A stretch of 64,000 nt of DNA from Sporolactobacillus pectinivorans. Its GTDB lineage: Bacteria > Bacillota > Bacilli > Bacillales > Sporolactobacillaceae. Where the stretch lies: NCBI RefSeq assembly GCF_002802965.1, contig NZ_NXGA01000001.1, forward strand, positions 1,660,922-1,724,921. The letters are read 5' to 3'. Shown piece after piece: positions 17,697-24,981 of this stretch (its first letter is position 1; the number at the start of each line of letters is the position of its first letter). The notes under the pieces are model-generated. The model did no database searches. It was not told where the DNA came from and saw only the letters and a list, made by a program, of their open reading frames with translations. Position numbers and translations under genes: made by a program.

Positions 17697-17927
17697 TTAC
17701 TTGTTCGGTATCTGAGAGATCAAAGGCTTTAATGGATTTATTTCTCCAATAAAGTGCTTTACCCTTAGATAACCGTAATCTTCGACAACAACATATTTTT
17801 GATCATCTACTTGGATAACGTCTCCTCTTTCGTATTTTCGCTTTTCTGTGTTTATTTGCACCGTTTTACTTAGGTACCATACTGTTGACTGATCAACATA
17901 CTTAATAACGTACATGCTACGAATCAT
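17697..17927 (-). CDS. Hypothetical 76-residue protein
   Basis: ATG with AGGGGGG upstream. The product is mixed beta-like: MYVIKYVDQSTVWYLSKTVQI, then a GDVIQVDDQKYVVVEDYGYLRVKHF segment resembling a small SH3-like barrel, then a short tail. I do not recognise the family. The gene is AT-richer than its neighbours and lies among repeats and single-gene terminators between lysR and the MFS gene, so it may be acquired. Confidence 0.6.
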   Translation of the reverse strand: MIRSMYVIKYVDQSTVWYLSKTVQINTEKRKYERGDVIQVDDQKYVVVEDYGYLRVKHFIGEINPLKPLISQIPNK

Positions 17928-18054
17928 TATTAACCCCCCTAATTTGATGTGGTTTGTATTAGAACATCAATTCGGGGATTTATTATAACAATAAATAAAC
18001 TGCCTAAATATGGAAAATGATACACATTATATGATTGGTAATCTTTAATACATA

Positions 18055-18085
18055 AAAAACCCCCACGCCGTAACGTGGGGAAAAA
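18055..18085 (-). terminator. Terminator of the DUF3243 gene
   Basis: CCCCACG / CGTGGGG stem with a six-base loop; on the minus strand it is followed by six T. It lies 15-45 bases beyond the stop of the gene at 18101-18373. Confidence 0.85.
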
Positions 18086-18100
18086 GGAAATGTTCATTTT

Positions 18101-18373
18101 TTATTTTTGTAGTTCGGGCTGTTTCTGTGTTCCATTATTTTCGACAAGTTTCATGATAAGACGAGCGATTGTTTTTTGCTCGTTTTGATCGGCTACACTC
18201 CATAAGTCAGCAATCAGTCTTTCCTGCTCATTCCTTGGATCCATATTTTTAGAAAGAAATCCACCGATTTTCGTCGCAACATTATTAATGGTTTCAGAAC
18301 TTACACCTATATTTTCTGCTCTGTGCATTTGATCAGCTAAAAAATCTTTCCATTGATCCCAACTGTTTGACAT
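18101..18373 (-). CDS. DUF3243 domain protein (YmfJ-like)
   Basis: 90 residues. The block SWDQWKDFLADQMHRAE, then KIGGFLSKNMDPRNEQERLIADLWSVADQNEQKTIA, matches the DUF3243 pattern that I recall from Bacillus YmfJ. It is an all-helical small cytoplasmic protein of unknown function. GGGAGG lies nine bases before the ATG. It is monocistronic, with its own terminator. Its usual chromosomal context (the ymf cluster) is not here, so it may be a second copy or relocated. Confidence 0.85.
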   Translation of the reverse strand: MSNSWDQWKDFLADQMHRAENIGVSSETINNVATKIGGFLSKNMDPRNEQERLIADLWSVADQNEQKTIARLIMKLVENNGTQKQPELQK

Positions 18374-18434
18374 TGAAAATCCTCCCTTATTTTGATAATT
18401 TTTATGTTGCCGCTTTAGATGCTATATTATACAA

Positions 18435-18512
18435 AGGCTATGTTTAAATTCAATGTTGTTTTTTCCCTCCGTTGATTGGAGCGGAAAACAACAGACAAGT
18501 TTAACAAAGCCT
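18435..18512. mobile_element. 78-bp palindromic miniature element with ACAA flanks
   Basis: Arms beginning AGGCT and ending AGCCT are complementary over ~31 bp with a few mismatches (AGGCTaTGTT.. against AGGCTtTGTT..; both reach TGTTGTTTT), and a CTCC/GGAG inner stem closes the loop GTTGATT. The element is flanked on each side by ACAA (18431-18434 and 18513-18516), which fits a target duplication. The CGTTGATTGGAGCGGA core resembles a sequence I recall as repeated in many Bacillus genomes. Confidence 0.6.
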
Positions 18513-18514
18513 AC

Positions 18515-18546
18515 AAAAAAGATCCCCGCGCCCTAGCGCAGGGATC
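18515..18546 (-). terminator. Minus-strand terminator behind a 25-residue ORF
   Basis: GATCCC-t-GCGC pairs with GCGC-g-GGGATC around TAGG; on the minus strand six T follow. It lies 40 bases beyond the stop of the tiny ORF at 18586-18663. Confidence 0.8.
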
Positions 18547-18585
18547 AGTACAAAAGGGTGATGAATCACAGCCGCATCTTTATGC

Positions 18586-18663
18586 TTACGGTCTAGCTGT
18601 TCCTCCATAAAATGCGGTTGTTTCATAATTTATTCCCGATTGTTCTTTCATTTCCTGCCCCAT
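18586..18663 (-). CDS. Possible 25-residue peptide
   Basis: ATG to TAA, product MGQEMKEQSGINYETTAFYG plus GTARP. There is only a weak AGGTTAAAG before the ATG, but a strong terminator follows, which suggests a real short transcript. The peptide is neutral and hydrophilic. It could be a small sporulation or signalling peptide, or the transcript could be a small RNA. I do not recognise it. Confidence 0.35.
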   Translation of the reverse strand: MGQEMKEQSGINYETTAFYGGTARP

Positions 18664-18798
18664 AAGTTATTCTTTAACCTGATCAAAGTAACAAACTAAA
18701 TTAATATGTACGCAATTTGCTTATTTTTGTATTCTATAGTACAAAAACTTATTAACATAAACGTATCCAGCGAACTATAACTTTTTGAGCATCAGTCC

Positions 18799-18818
18799 CA
18801 TTCAAATTATATATTAGA
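18799..18818. promoter_or_regulatory. Dyad repeat, copy 2 (candidate LysR operator)
   Basis: Identical over 20 bp to 17292-17311, same orientation, 64 bp before the MFS transporter start. A TATAAA at 18841-18846 without a -35 lies just behind it, as expected for a promoter that needs a LysR activator. Confidence 0.55.
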
Positions 18819-18881
18819 CATCATCAAATATTTGTCATAGTATAAAAATTACCAACCGAAACAGAAGGGATTGACTCTTTT

Positions 18882-20123
18882 ATGGATTATCTCTCACCAG
18901 AGAACAAGGACTTTAAAAAGACGTTGGTAGCCTTGTTTCTGGGTAGTTTTATCATGTATGCCGATCTGTACAGTACGCAGCCGGTGATTGCGGTGATAGC
19001 AGCCCAGTTTCATGTTCCTCCGGCGGCAGCGAGCCTGACGCTTTCGGCTGCCACAGGCGCTCTGGCTATTGGCTTATTATTTGTTTCTTTTACATCAGGT
19101 ATGTTTAATCGAAAAAAAATTATGATGATCGCCTTGCTTTCATCAGCACTCCTTACGGTTGCTGTCGGCTTTATTCATTATTTGCCGCTGCTCATTGCCG
19201 TTCGTTTTGTACAGGGTGCACTGCTTGCCGGTTATCCGTCGATTGCCATGGCTTACGTCAATGAGGAATTTGACAAGCGCTGTCTCGGTTATGTGATCGG
19301 TATCTATGTCAGCGGGAACAGTTTGGGCGGACTGACAGGACGGTTGATTGTCGGAACTTTCAGCGACGTTTTTTCGTGGAATGCAGCTATCGGCATTCTT
19401 GGGGGGCTGAATCTGATTATGTGTATCCTTTTTGTTGCCATGCTTCCGAAATCGAGACATTTTGATTCGAAGAAAGCATCGCTAAAAAGGACAACGGTCG
19501 GGTTTATTGAAAATATTGAATCCCCGCCACTTATATTAATTTACTGCCTTGGTTTTATTTTAATGGGCGGTTTCGTGACGGTTTATAATTACATCGGCAT
19601 TCCGCTGATGGAGGCACCTTACAATCTCAGCCAGACCGTAGTTGGTTTTATCTTTATCATCTTTCTTGTCGGAACATTCAGTTCAACATGGATGGGAAGG
19701 CTGTCCGACCACACCAGCCGTTCAGGTGTCATCACGTTGTGCCTGCTTCTAATGATCGGCGGGCTGGTCACCACAATGTCAGCCCCGCTTTTTCTGAAAA
19801 TCATTGGTCTGGCACTCTTTACGTTTGGCTTTTTCGGCGGCCATTCCGTGGCCAGCAGCTGGGTAGGTATTCTTGCCAATCGGCGGGAAAAAGCCCAGTC
19901 TTCCTCACTTTATCTGCTTTTCTATTACGTCGGATCAAGTGTCGTCGGTTCTGTCGGCGGGCTGTTTCTTCAAAGCTTCGGATGGGCGGGCGTTGTTTCA
20001 GCGGTAAGTTTTATATGCGCCATTGGCGTGGTTCTCTCATTTTCTGTTCATAGAATGGTGATGGTGGGTGAGATTCATCATCACCGCCATCATCAGCATG
20101 GGATTGCCGGCCAGCATATTTAA
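18882..20123 (+). CDS. MFS transporter (YnfM/YbfB-like)
   Basis: 413 residues with 12 hydrophobic segments. Loop 2-3 carries a degenerate MFS motif (SGMFNRKKIMM), and a central loop is short. The opening FIMYADLYSTQPVIAVIAAQF and the YPSIAMAYVNEEF segment resemble the YnfM group of efflux-type permeases. The C-terminus is unusual: a His-rich tail (eight His within about 17 residues, about 395-411) that could bind metal. The gene is single, with its own terminator, and is probably controlled by the LysR gene at 16294. The ribosome site GAAGGG is 11-12 bases from the ATG. Confidence 0.85.
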   Translation: MDYLSPENKDFKKTLVALFLGSFIMYADLYSTQPVIAVIAAQFHVPPAAASLTLSAATGALAIGLLFVSFTSGMFNRKKIMMIALLSSALLTVAVGFIHYLPLLIAVRFVQGALLAGYPSIAMAYVNEEFDKRCLGYVIGIYVSGNSLGGLTGRLIVGTFSDVFSWNAAIGILGGLNLIMCILFVAMLPKSRHFDSKKASLKRTTVGFIENIESPPLILIYCLGFILMGGFVTVYNYIGIPLMEAPYNLSQTVVGFIFIIFLVGTFSSTWMGRLSDHTSRSGVITLCLLLMIGGLVTTMSAPLFLKIIGLALFTFGFFGGHSVASSWVGILANRREKAQSSSLYLLFYYVGSSVVGSVGGLFLQSFGWAGVVSAVSFICAIGVVLSFSVHRMVMVGEIHHHRHHQHGIAGQHI

Positions 20124-20133
20124 TATGTCAGAA

Positions 20134-20174
20134 AGTCTGTCAGATTATAAAAATTCATGACAGGCTTTTTTTTG
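20134..20174 (+). terminator. Terminator of the MFS gene
   Basis: AGTCTGTCA / TGACAGGCT stem (one G-T pair), ~14-base loop, then eight T. Confidence 0.85.
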
Positions 20175-20322
20175 TATCTAGAAAATACTGTTTATCAGCT
20201 GTAAATAACAGCTCTGCCCCAACCCGGAAGCTTGTTTTCCTAAGTTTTCTTTACTAAAAAAATATGTTAGGCTAAACGTAATTGGATGTTTGTGATTGAT
20301 ACGAGACAAAGGAGTGCTTGGA

Positions 20323-22017
20323 TTGGTGACGTTTGAAGATTACAAGTATGAACGTCCGGATGTGGATGCGTGTGAAAGGGCTTTCTCTGCGGCTTTTGAT
20401 GCTTTTAAGTCAGCCTCATCGTTGGAGGAAGCGGAGGACGCAGCCGGCAAAGTTAATGAACTTCGCAAGCATCTGGATACACTGTTTAATCTGGTTGAGA
20501 TCAGACATACGGTGGATACAAATGATCCGTTTTACAAAGCTGAAAATGATTTTATGGACGAAACAATGCCCATTTTCGAAGGGAAAACCACTGAGTATTA
20601 CAAGTTGCTTTTGGCATCGCCATTCAGGAAAGATCTTGAGAAGAAATGGGGCAGTCAGCTGTTCGCGCTTGCGGAGGCCCAGCTGAAATCATTCTCTCCG
20701 GAAGTTATTCCACTGATGCAGCTGGAAAATAAGTGGGTTTCAAAATATACACGGTTGATTGCTGCTGCGAAAATTCCCTTTGACGGTGAAGAAAGAACAC
20801 TGGCGCAGCTTGGTCCGTACGAGGAGTCAGAAGACCGTGCGATACGCGAAACAGCCCAAAAAGCACGTTTCGGCTATTTTGCGGAACATGAAGAAGAGTT
20901 TGACGATATATACGATCATCTGGTAAAGATACGGACGGATATCGCCCGCAAGCTTGGGTTTGACAATTACGCCGACCTCAGTTACTTCAGGATGGCCCGT
21001 ATCGGCTATGACAAAGCGATGGTCAAAGATTATCGTGAACAGATTCGCAAGTACGTTGTTCCTGTGGCAAACAGGCTGTACGAACGCCAACGGAAGCGGA
21101 TCGGTGTCGATCATCTTAAGTTCTACGATGAACCGTTCAACTTTAAAACCGGCAATGCAAAACCTAAAGGTGATTCAGACTGGATCATTGAGAACGGTAA
21201 AAAGATGTATGCAGAGCTTTCTCCCGAAACGGGTGAGTTTTTCCAATTTATGCTCGATCACCGTCTGATGGATCTGCTTGCGACGAAGGGCAAAGCCGGC
21301 GGCGGTTATTGCACGTATATTTTTGATTACGAATCACCGTTTATCTTTTCCAACTTTAATGGAACATCGGGAGATATTGATGTGCTGACTCATGAAGCCG
21401 GCCACGCGTTCCAGGTTTATTCCACACATTCAGATATTCTTGAGTATCGCTGGCCTACGTATGAAGGCGCGGAAATTCATTCAATGAGCATGGAATTTTT
21501 CACTTGGCCATGGATGGATCTGTTTTTTAAAGCAGATACGGAAAAAAGAAAGTTTGCGCATTTGAGCAGTGCTCTGCTGTTTCTTCCATACGGCGTCAGC
21601 GTCGATGAATTTCAGCACGTTGTTTATGAACATCCTGAGCTCACCCCTGCAGAACGCAAACAGGCGTGGAAAGAGATTGAAAAGAAATATCTGCCACACA
21701 GAGATTATGATGGGTTGGATTATCTGGAGCGCGGCGGTTTCTGGCAACGCCAGAGCCATATATATGAATCCCCATTCTATTATATTGACTACACGCTTGC
21801 GCAAGTGTGCGCTTTTGAATTCTGGAAAGAATCCCAGGAGGATTACAAGTCAGCGTGGAAAGATTATATTCATCTTTGCCGGCAGGGAGGAAGCCAGTCT
21901 TTCCTGGATCTTGTTAAAACAGCAGGACTTGTTTCTCCATTTCAGAAGGGCTGTGTCGCGTCGGTAGTCAGTGCAGTATCTTCCTGGCTGGATCATGTGG
22001 ATGACAGCAAGTTTTGA
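20323..22017 (+). CDS. M3 family oligoendopeptidase (second, distinct from PepF)
   Basis: 564 residues from a TTG start eight bases after AAAGGAG; a GTG three bases later is the alternative. The zinc motif HEAGHAFQVYS begins near residue 357 and Glu of EGAEIHSMSMEF is the third ligand. It belongs to the M3 oligopeptidase group but is clearly diverged from the PepF at 11847. It should trim cytoplasmic peptides. It is monocistronic and ends in a hairpin terminator. Confidence 0.92.
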   Translation: MVTFEDYKYERPDVDACERAFSAAFDAFKSASSLEEAEDAAGKVNELRKHLDTLFNLVEIRHTVDTNDPFYKAENDFMDETMPIFEGKTTEYYKLLLASPFRKDLEKKWGSQLFALAEAQLKSFSPEVIPLMQLENKWVSKYTRLIAAAKIPFDGEERTLAQLGPYEESEDRAIRETAQKARFGYFAEHEEEFDDIYDHLVKIRTDIARKLGFDNYADLSYFRMARIGYDKAMVKDYREQIRKYVVPVANRLYERQRKRIGVDHLKFYDEPFNFKTGNAKPKGDSDWIIENGKKMYAELSPETGEFFQFMLDHRLMDLLATKGKAGGGYCTYIFDYESPFIFSNFNGTSGDIDVLTHEAGHAFQVYSTHSDILEYRWPTYEGAEIHSMSMEFFTWPWMDLFFKADTEKRKFAHLSSALLFLPYGVSVDEFQHVVYEHPELTPAERKQAWKEIEKKYLPHRDYDGLDYLERGGFWQRQSHIYESPFYYIDYTLAQVCAFEFWKESQEDYKSAWKDYIHLCRQGGSQSFLDLVKTAGLVSPFQKGCVASVVSAVSSWLDHVDDSKF

Positions 22018-22032
22018 TAAGTAATTAATATG

Positions 22033-22069
22033 AAGCGCGGCTGATCAATGATTCAGCCGCACTTTTTTC
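22033..22069 (+). terminator. Terminator of the second M3 peptidase
   Basis: GCGGCTGA / TCAGCCGC stem with an eight-base loop, extended by AAG/CTT, then six T. Confidence 0.88.
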
Positions 22070-22192
22070 ATATGAATTTAATCTGTTGAGTACGTGTAAC
22101 TAACGTGCGAAACTAACTTAGAAACGAGAGAGCCTCCACAAAATTGACCTTTAGGGACAGCCTCGTTAAAATCATTTAAATTCGGCGCACAA

Positions 22193-22945
22193 TTATGCCT
22201 GAGCCGTGGGACGAATGATGATCTCATTTACGTCTACATCGGCCGGCTGCTCGATCGCGTACACAATCGCACGGGCAATCGCTTGCGGTGGCATCGCGAA
22301 CTTGTCACGGGACTCCTCAAGCCGGGCCTTTACCTCCGGATTCGTCACACCTTCCGCAAAGTTCGTCCGGACAAAACCAGGCGAAATGATCGTCACCCGC
22401 ACCTTATCGCCGGCTTCCTGGCGCAAACCCTCGGAAATGGCGCGGACAGCGAATTTCGTGGCGGAATAAACGGACTGATTCGGTACAGTCTTATATCCTG
22501 CTGTAGAAGCGGTATTGACAAAGTGTCCGAAACCCTGCTTACGAAAAACAGGCAGCGCTGCGGCGATGCCGTACAAAACACCTTTAATGTTAACGTCGAT
22601 CATGTTCTCCCAATCCTTGACGCGCAAGTCGTCAAGAGGAGAAATTGGCATAACACCGGCATTGTTCACGAGAACGTCAAGCTTGCCAAACCGCTCACAA
22701 GCCAAATTAATGAGGTTGGTTAAGTTGTCCCGCTGTCTGACATCTGTGCTCGCATAGGCGACTTCACCGCCCGCTTTTGCGATGCGGGCCGCAAGAGCCT
22801 CAAGGCGATCTGTCCGGCGCGCCCCAAGTACGACTTTCGCATCACGCTCAGCGAGCAGAAGCGCAGCCGCTTCACCAATTCCGCTGCTTGCGCCTGTGAG
22901 TACAACTACCTTGCCTTTGACTCCGGATAAAGCGTAGCTGTTCAT
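22193..22945 (-). CDS. Short-chain dehydrogenase/reductase
   Basis: 250 residues from the ATG behind GAAGGGAT; the frame stays open 61 codons further but these overlap the promoter region. Classical SDR features: TGASSGIG near 17-24, NNAG near 94-97, catalytic Ser region TAS, and YxxxK as Tyr160-Lys164. The substrate cannot be predicted. It is divergent from a TetR-type regulator, with a 173-bp shared control region, so it is probably repressed by it. The gene looks higher in GC than its surroundings, which suggests transfer. Confidence 0.9.
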   Translation of the reverse strand: MNSYALSGVKGKVVVLTGASSGIGEAAALLLAERDAKVVLGARRTDRLEALAARIAKAGGEVAYASTDVRQRDNLTNLINLACERFGKLDVLVNNAGVMPISPLDDLRVKDWENMIDVNIKGVLYGIAAALPVFRKQGFGHFVNTASTAGYKTVPNQSVYSATKFAVRAISEGLRQEAGDKVRVTIISPGFVRTNFAEGVTNPEVKARLEESRDKFAMPPQAIARAIVYAIEQPADVDVNEIIIRPTAQA

Positions 22946-23000
22946 GTTATCCCTTCTTTCCGATGATTCGCCTTGCAGGGGGAAACCATTCGACTTTCTA

Positions 23001-23029
23001 ACAGTAGCACGAATTAAATACTTTGTAAA
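23001..23029 (-). promoter_or_regulatory. Promoter of the SDR gene
   Basis: On the minus strand TTTACA (23029-23024), 17-base spacer, TACTGT (23006-23001), 56 bases before the start codon. Confidence 0.6.
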
Positions 23030-23060
23030 CAATAAATATATTATATGTCTATTTTGTATT

Positions 23061-23095
23061 TTGTTTGTGACTTGATCTTCATGTATAATGAAGAT
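23061..23095 (+). promoter_or_regulatory. tetR promoter with overlapping 21-bp palindrome (candidate operator)
   Basis: TTGTTT (23061-23066), 17 bases, TATAAT (23084-23089). A perfect palindrome with 8-bp arms, ATCTTCAT-GTATA-ATGAAGAT (23075-23095), covers the -10. This is the size and place expected of a TetR-family autorepressor site. Confidence 0.7.
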
Positions 23096-23118
23096 AAGGG
23101 CTTGGAGGAGGAAACGGA

Positions 23119-23787
23119 ATGAGCACACATACGGAGAACCAGCAAGATAAAACCCGAAACAAACTGTTGAAAAAATTGATAACCTCCGTCATGAAGAAAG
23201 GTTTTCAACACTTAAGGATGGATGACATCGCCAAACATATGGACGTCAGCAGAGCCACCATGTATAAGCACTTTTCCTCAAAGGAGGAAGTGATGGAGGG
23301 TGTTGTTCGAGTCTTTGTGGATTATATCGAAACTCTGGAAGAACTGCCTCCGGAGAATGACGAGGCATCGTTCGGAACCTGGTTTCAGCAATTGTTCGGA
23401 CAGACTGTATCGCTCGTCGGGACAATAACAGATGTATTTCTTAAGGACCTTCAAGCGGCATATCCGGAATTGTACGACCGATTGAAAGTTGCTTTAACCA
23501 AACGCGAACGGCAGGCTCTGGAATTTTACAGAGAAGGAAAAAATAAAGGCATCTTCAATCCGATCAATGAGCATTTCATACTGCTTCAGGATGATCTTTT
23601 GCTGCGAGAAATTATCAATGCGAAATATTTGCTTTTTAACCAAATCTCCATTCGACAAGTGCTTCGGGATTATTATCAGTTTAAAAAAATCCAATTGTTT
23701 AAAGCTGAAAAACTGTCGAAGATCGACGATTCTCAAATTGAACCCATTATCGAACATCTTGTGGAAAAGTTTCAACGGACGTTGTAG
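23119..23787 (+). CDS. TetR/AcrR family transcriptional regulator
   Basis: 222 residues. The N-terminal helix-turn-helix (about 18-62) has GFQHLRMDDIAKHMDVSRATMYKHFSSKEE, the TetR pattern. The C-terminal ligand domain is all helical with no clear subfamily. A GGAGGAGG ribosome site precedes the ATG. It is divergent from the SDR gene and likely represses both through the palindrome over its own -10. Confidence 0.9.
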   Translation: MSTHTENQQDKTRNKLLKKLITSVMKKGFQHLRMDDIAKHMDVSRATMYKHFSSKEEVMEGVVRVFVDYIETLEELPPENDEASFGTWFQQLFGQTVSLVGTITDVFLKDLQAAYPELYDRLKVALTKRERQALEFYREGKNKGIFNPINEHFILLQDDLLLREIINAKYLLFNQISIRQVLRDYYQFKKIQLFKAEKLSKIDDSQIEPIIEHLVEKFQRTL

Positions 23788-23840
23788 TCCGGTTTGATGC
23801 TTGCCATTGTCAAACAATATTAATAAAATACCCAAAAAGC

Positions 23841-23884
23841 AAAAAAATCCGAGAGGCCCATGCAATTGTGCATGGGCCTCTCGG
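23841..23884 (-). terminator. Perfect 16-bp hairpin with minus-strand T-run
   Basis: CCGAGAGGCCCATGCA (23849-23864) is exactly mirrored at 23869-23884 around ATTG. Seven A precede it, giving a T-run only for minus-strand transcripts; on the plus strand it ends tetR without a good T-run. Confidence 0.7.
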
Positions 23885-24118
23885 GTTTCTCACTTTATGC
23901 CTCATTGGTTTGAGGTTTTTTGTACTGGACTTTTTAGCAAAGAGCACAAAATCAATCGCAGCTACGCAGGCAGTTTTTCCTGTCGAGGGAAAGATCACCT
24001 GTGTCCGGAGAAATACAACAAGATTATCAATAAATTTTCCATTTTATAACATCTACCGCGAGAATTGCCCAATAACACTGAGTCAATCGGAGATGGAGTT
24101 GATGCGTATAAATCAATG
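23885..24118. other. Non-coding stretch
   Basis: Between the 16-bp hairpin and the yjbJ terminator I see no frame with a ribosome site and nothing resembling a known RNA. With its flanks it forms a gap of ~450 bases between tetR and yjbJ at the edge of the accessory block, and may be degraded DNA. Confidence 0.4.
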
Positions 24119-24158
24119 AAAAAAGCAGTGGACCTAAAATAACAGTTCACTGCTTTTG
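24119..24158 (-). terminator. Terminator of yjbK-yjbJ
   Basis: AAAAGCAGTGGAC / GTTCACTGCTTTT, 13-bp stem with one mismatch, ~14-base loop; T-run on the minus strand. It lies 76 bases beyond the yjbJ stop. Confidence 0.8.
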
Positions 24159-24234
24159 AATAGCGCGTCCATCGTTTGAACGTTGGCGACACTTATCCGT
24201 CCATTTTTCATCAACCACTTGGATCAAATCCTTT

Positions 24235-24981
24235 TCAAACTGAATATTCTTCCATGTTTCCCATGACTCGTCGGACGTAGGACTGAGTTTCCGGGAAAGG
24301 AGGGATGCCGCCGTACTTGGTGACATTTCCGGAGCCGGCGTTATAGGCAGCCAGGACGAGTGGAATATTCCCATGATAACGATTGATCAGATTACTGAGA
24401 TATTTTGTCCCGCCCTCAATGTTCTGAGCAGGATCAAGTGCATTGCTGACACCGAGCGAAGAGGCTGTTTCAGGCATCAGCTGCATCAGGCCAAGTGCAC
24501 CGGAGGAGCTGACCGCCGAAGCGTTGCCTCCTGATTCTGCAGAGATCACAGACTCAATCAGCCGGGGATCCACAGAATACTTCTGTGCCATCTTATCGAT
24601 GATTCCGCTATAATCAGCAGTTTTTGCCGAAAAGTCATTCGTCAGGGCGGCTGTTGCCTCGCTATCCGCCGATGATGTCCCGTTGGTGCCGGCTGTTAAG
24701 TTTAACGGAGCAACGGACTCCATCTGCTGCCAGAGTGTACCGTCAGAATTTACGGAATTACCTATATCCACGCTGCTGCTAGATGTTGCAGCGGAGGCAT
24801 CGCCGTTCAGCGCTCCGCCATTCTGTTCAGGTGATTGCTGCATCATGAGCATCAGCATACTTAACAGATCTGAAAAACTGTTATCAGAGGTTGCTGCTGC
24901 CAAAGGACTGCTTTGATTTTGTACGCCATCCATTGCAGTCATCGAAATAAGCCTCGACAAAGTACTGTCATCCACTGTCAT
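24235..24981 (-). CDS. yjbJ: Lytic transglycosylase, SLT domain (YjbJ-like)
   Basis: 248 residues. Residues 1-125 are a Ser/Ala/Asn-rich low-complexity region without a signal peptide. The SLT domain follows: VISAESGGNASAVSSSGALGLMQLMP with catalytic Glu in ESGG (near 150), then NIEGGTKYLSNLI and ALAAYNAG-type motif LVLAAYNAGSGNV. It would cleave glycan strands of peptidoglycan. The start ATG overlaps the yjbK stop (ATGA), so the two are coupled. The position matches yjbJ of B. subtilis. Confidence 0.88.
   Translation of the reverse strand: MTVDDSTLSRLISMTAMDGVQNQSSPLAAATSDNSFSDLLSMLMLMMQQSPEQNGGALNGDASAATSSSSVDIGNSVNSDGTLWQQMESVAPLNLTAGTNGTSSADSEATAALTNDFSAKTADYSGIIDKMAQKYSVDPRLIESVISAESGGNASAVSSSGALGLMQLMPETASSLGVSNALDPAQNIEGGTKYLSNLINRYHGNIPLVLAAYNAGSGNVTKYGGIPPFPETQSYVRRVMGNMEEYSV

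Noticed and set aside
22117..22167. AACGAG...CTCGTT pair with repeated AGCCTC, resembling a lone insertion-sequence end
   Set aside because: Only 6-bp arms and no second end or transposase nearby; could equally be a weak terminator of the SDR gene.
23868..24119. Plus-strand 83-codon frame after the 16-bp hairpin
   Set aside because: Begins inside the hairpin, no ribosome site, ends at the yjbJ terminator; no family pattern.
24147..24374. Minus-strand frame over the end of yjbJ
   Set aside because: It overlaps the yjbJ C-terminus in another frame and crosses the yjbJ terminator; yjbJ is well supported.
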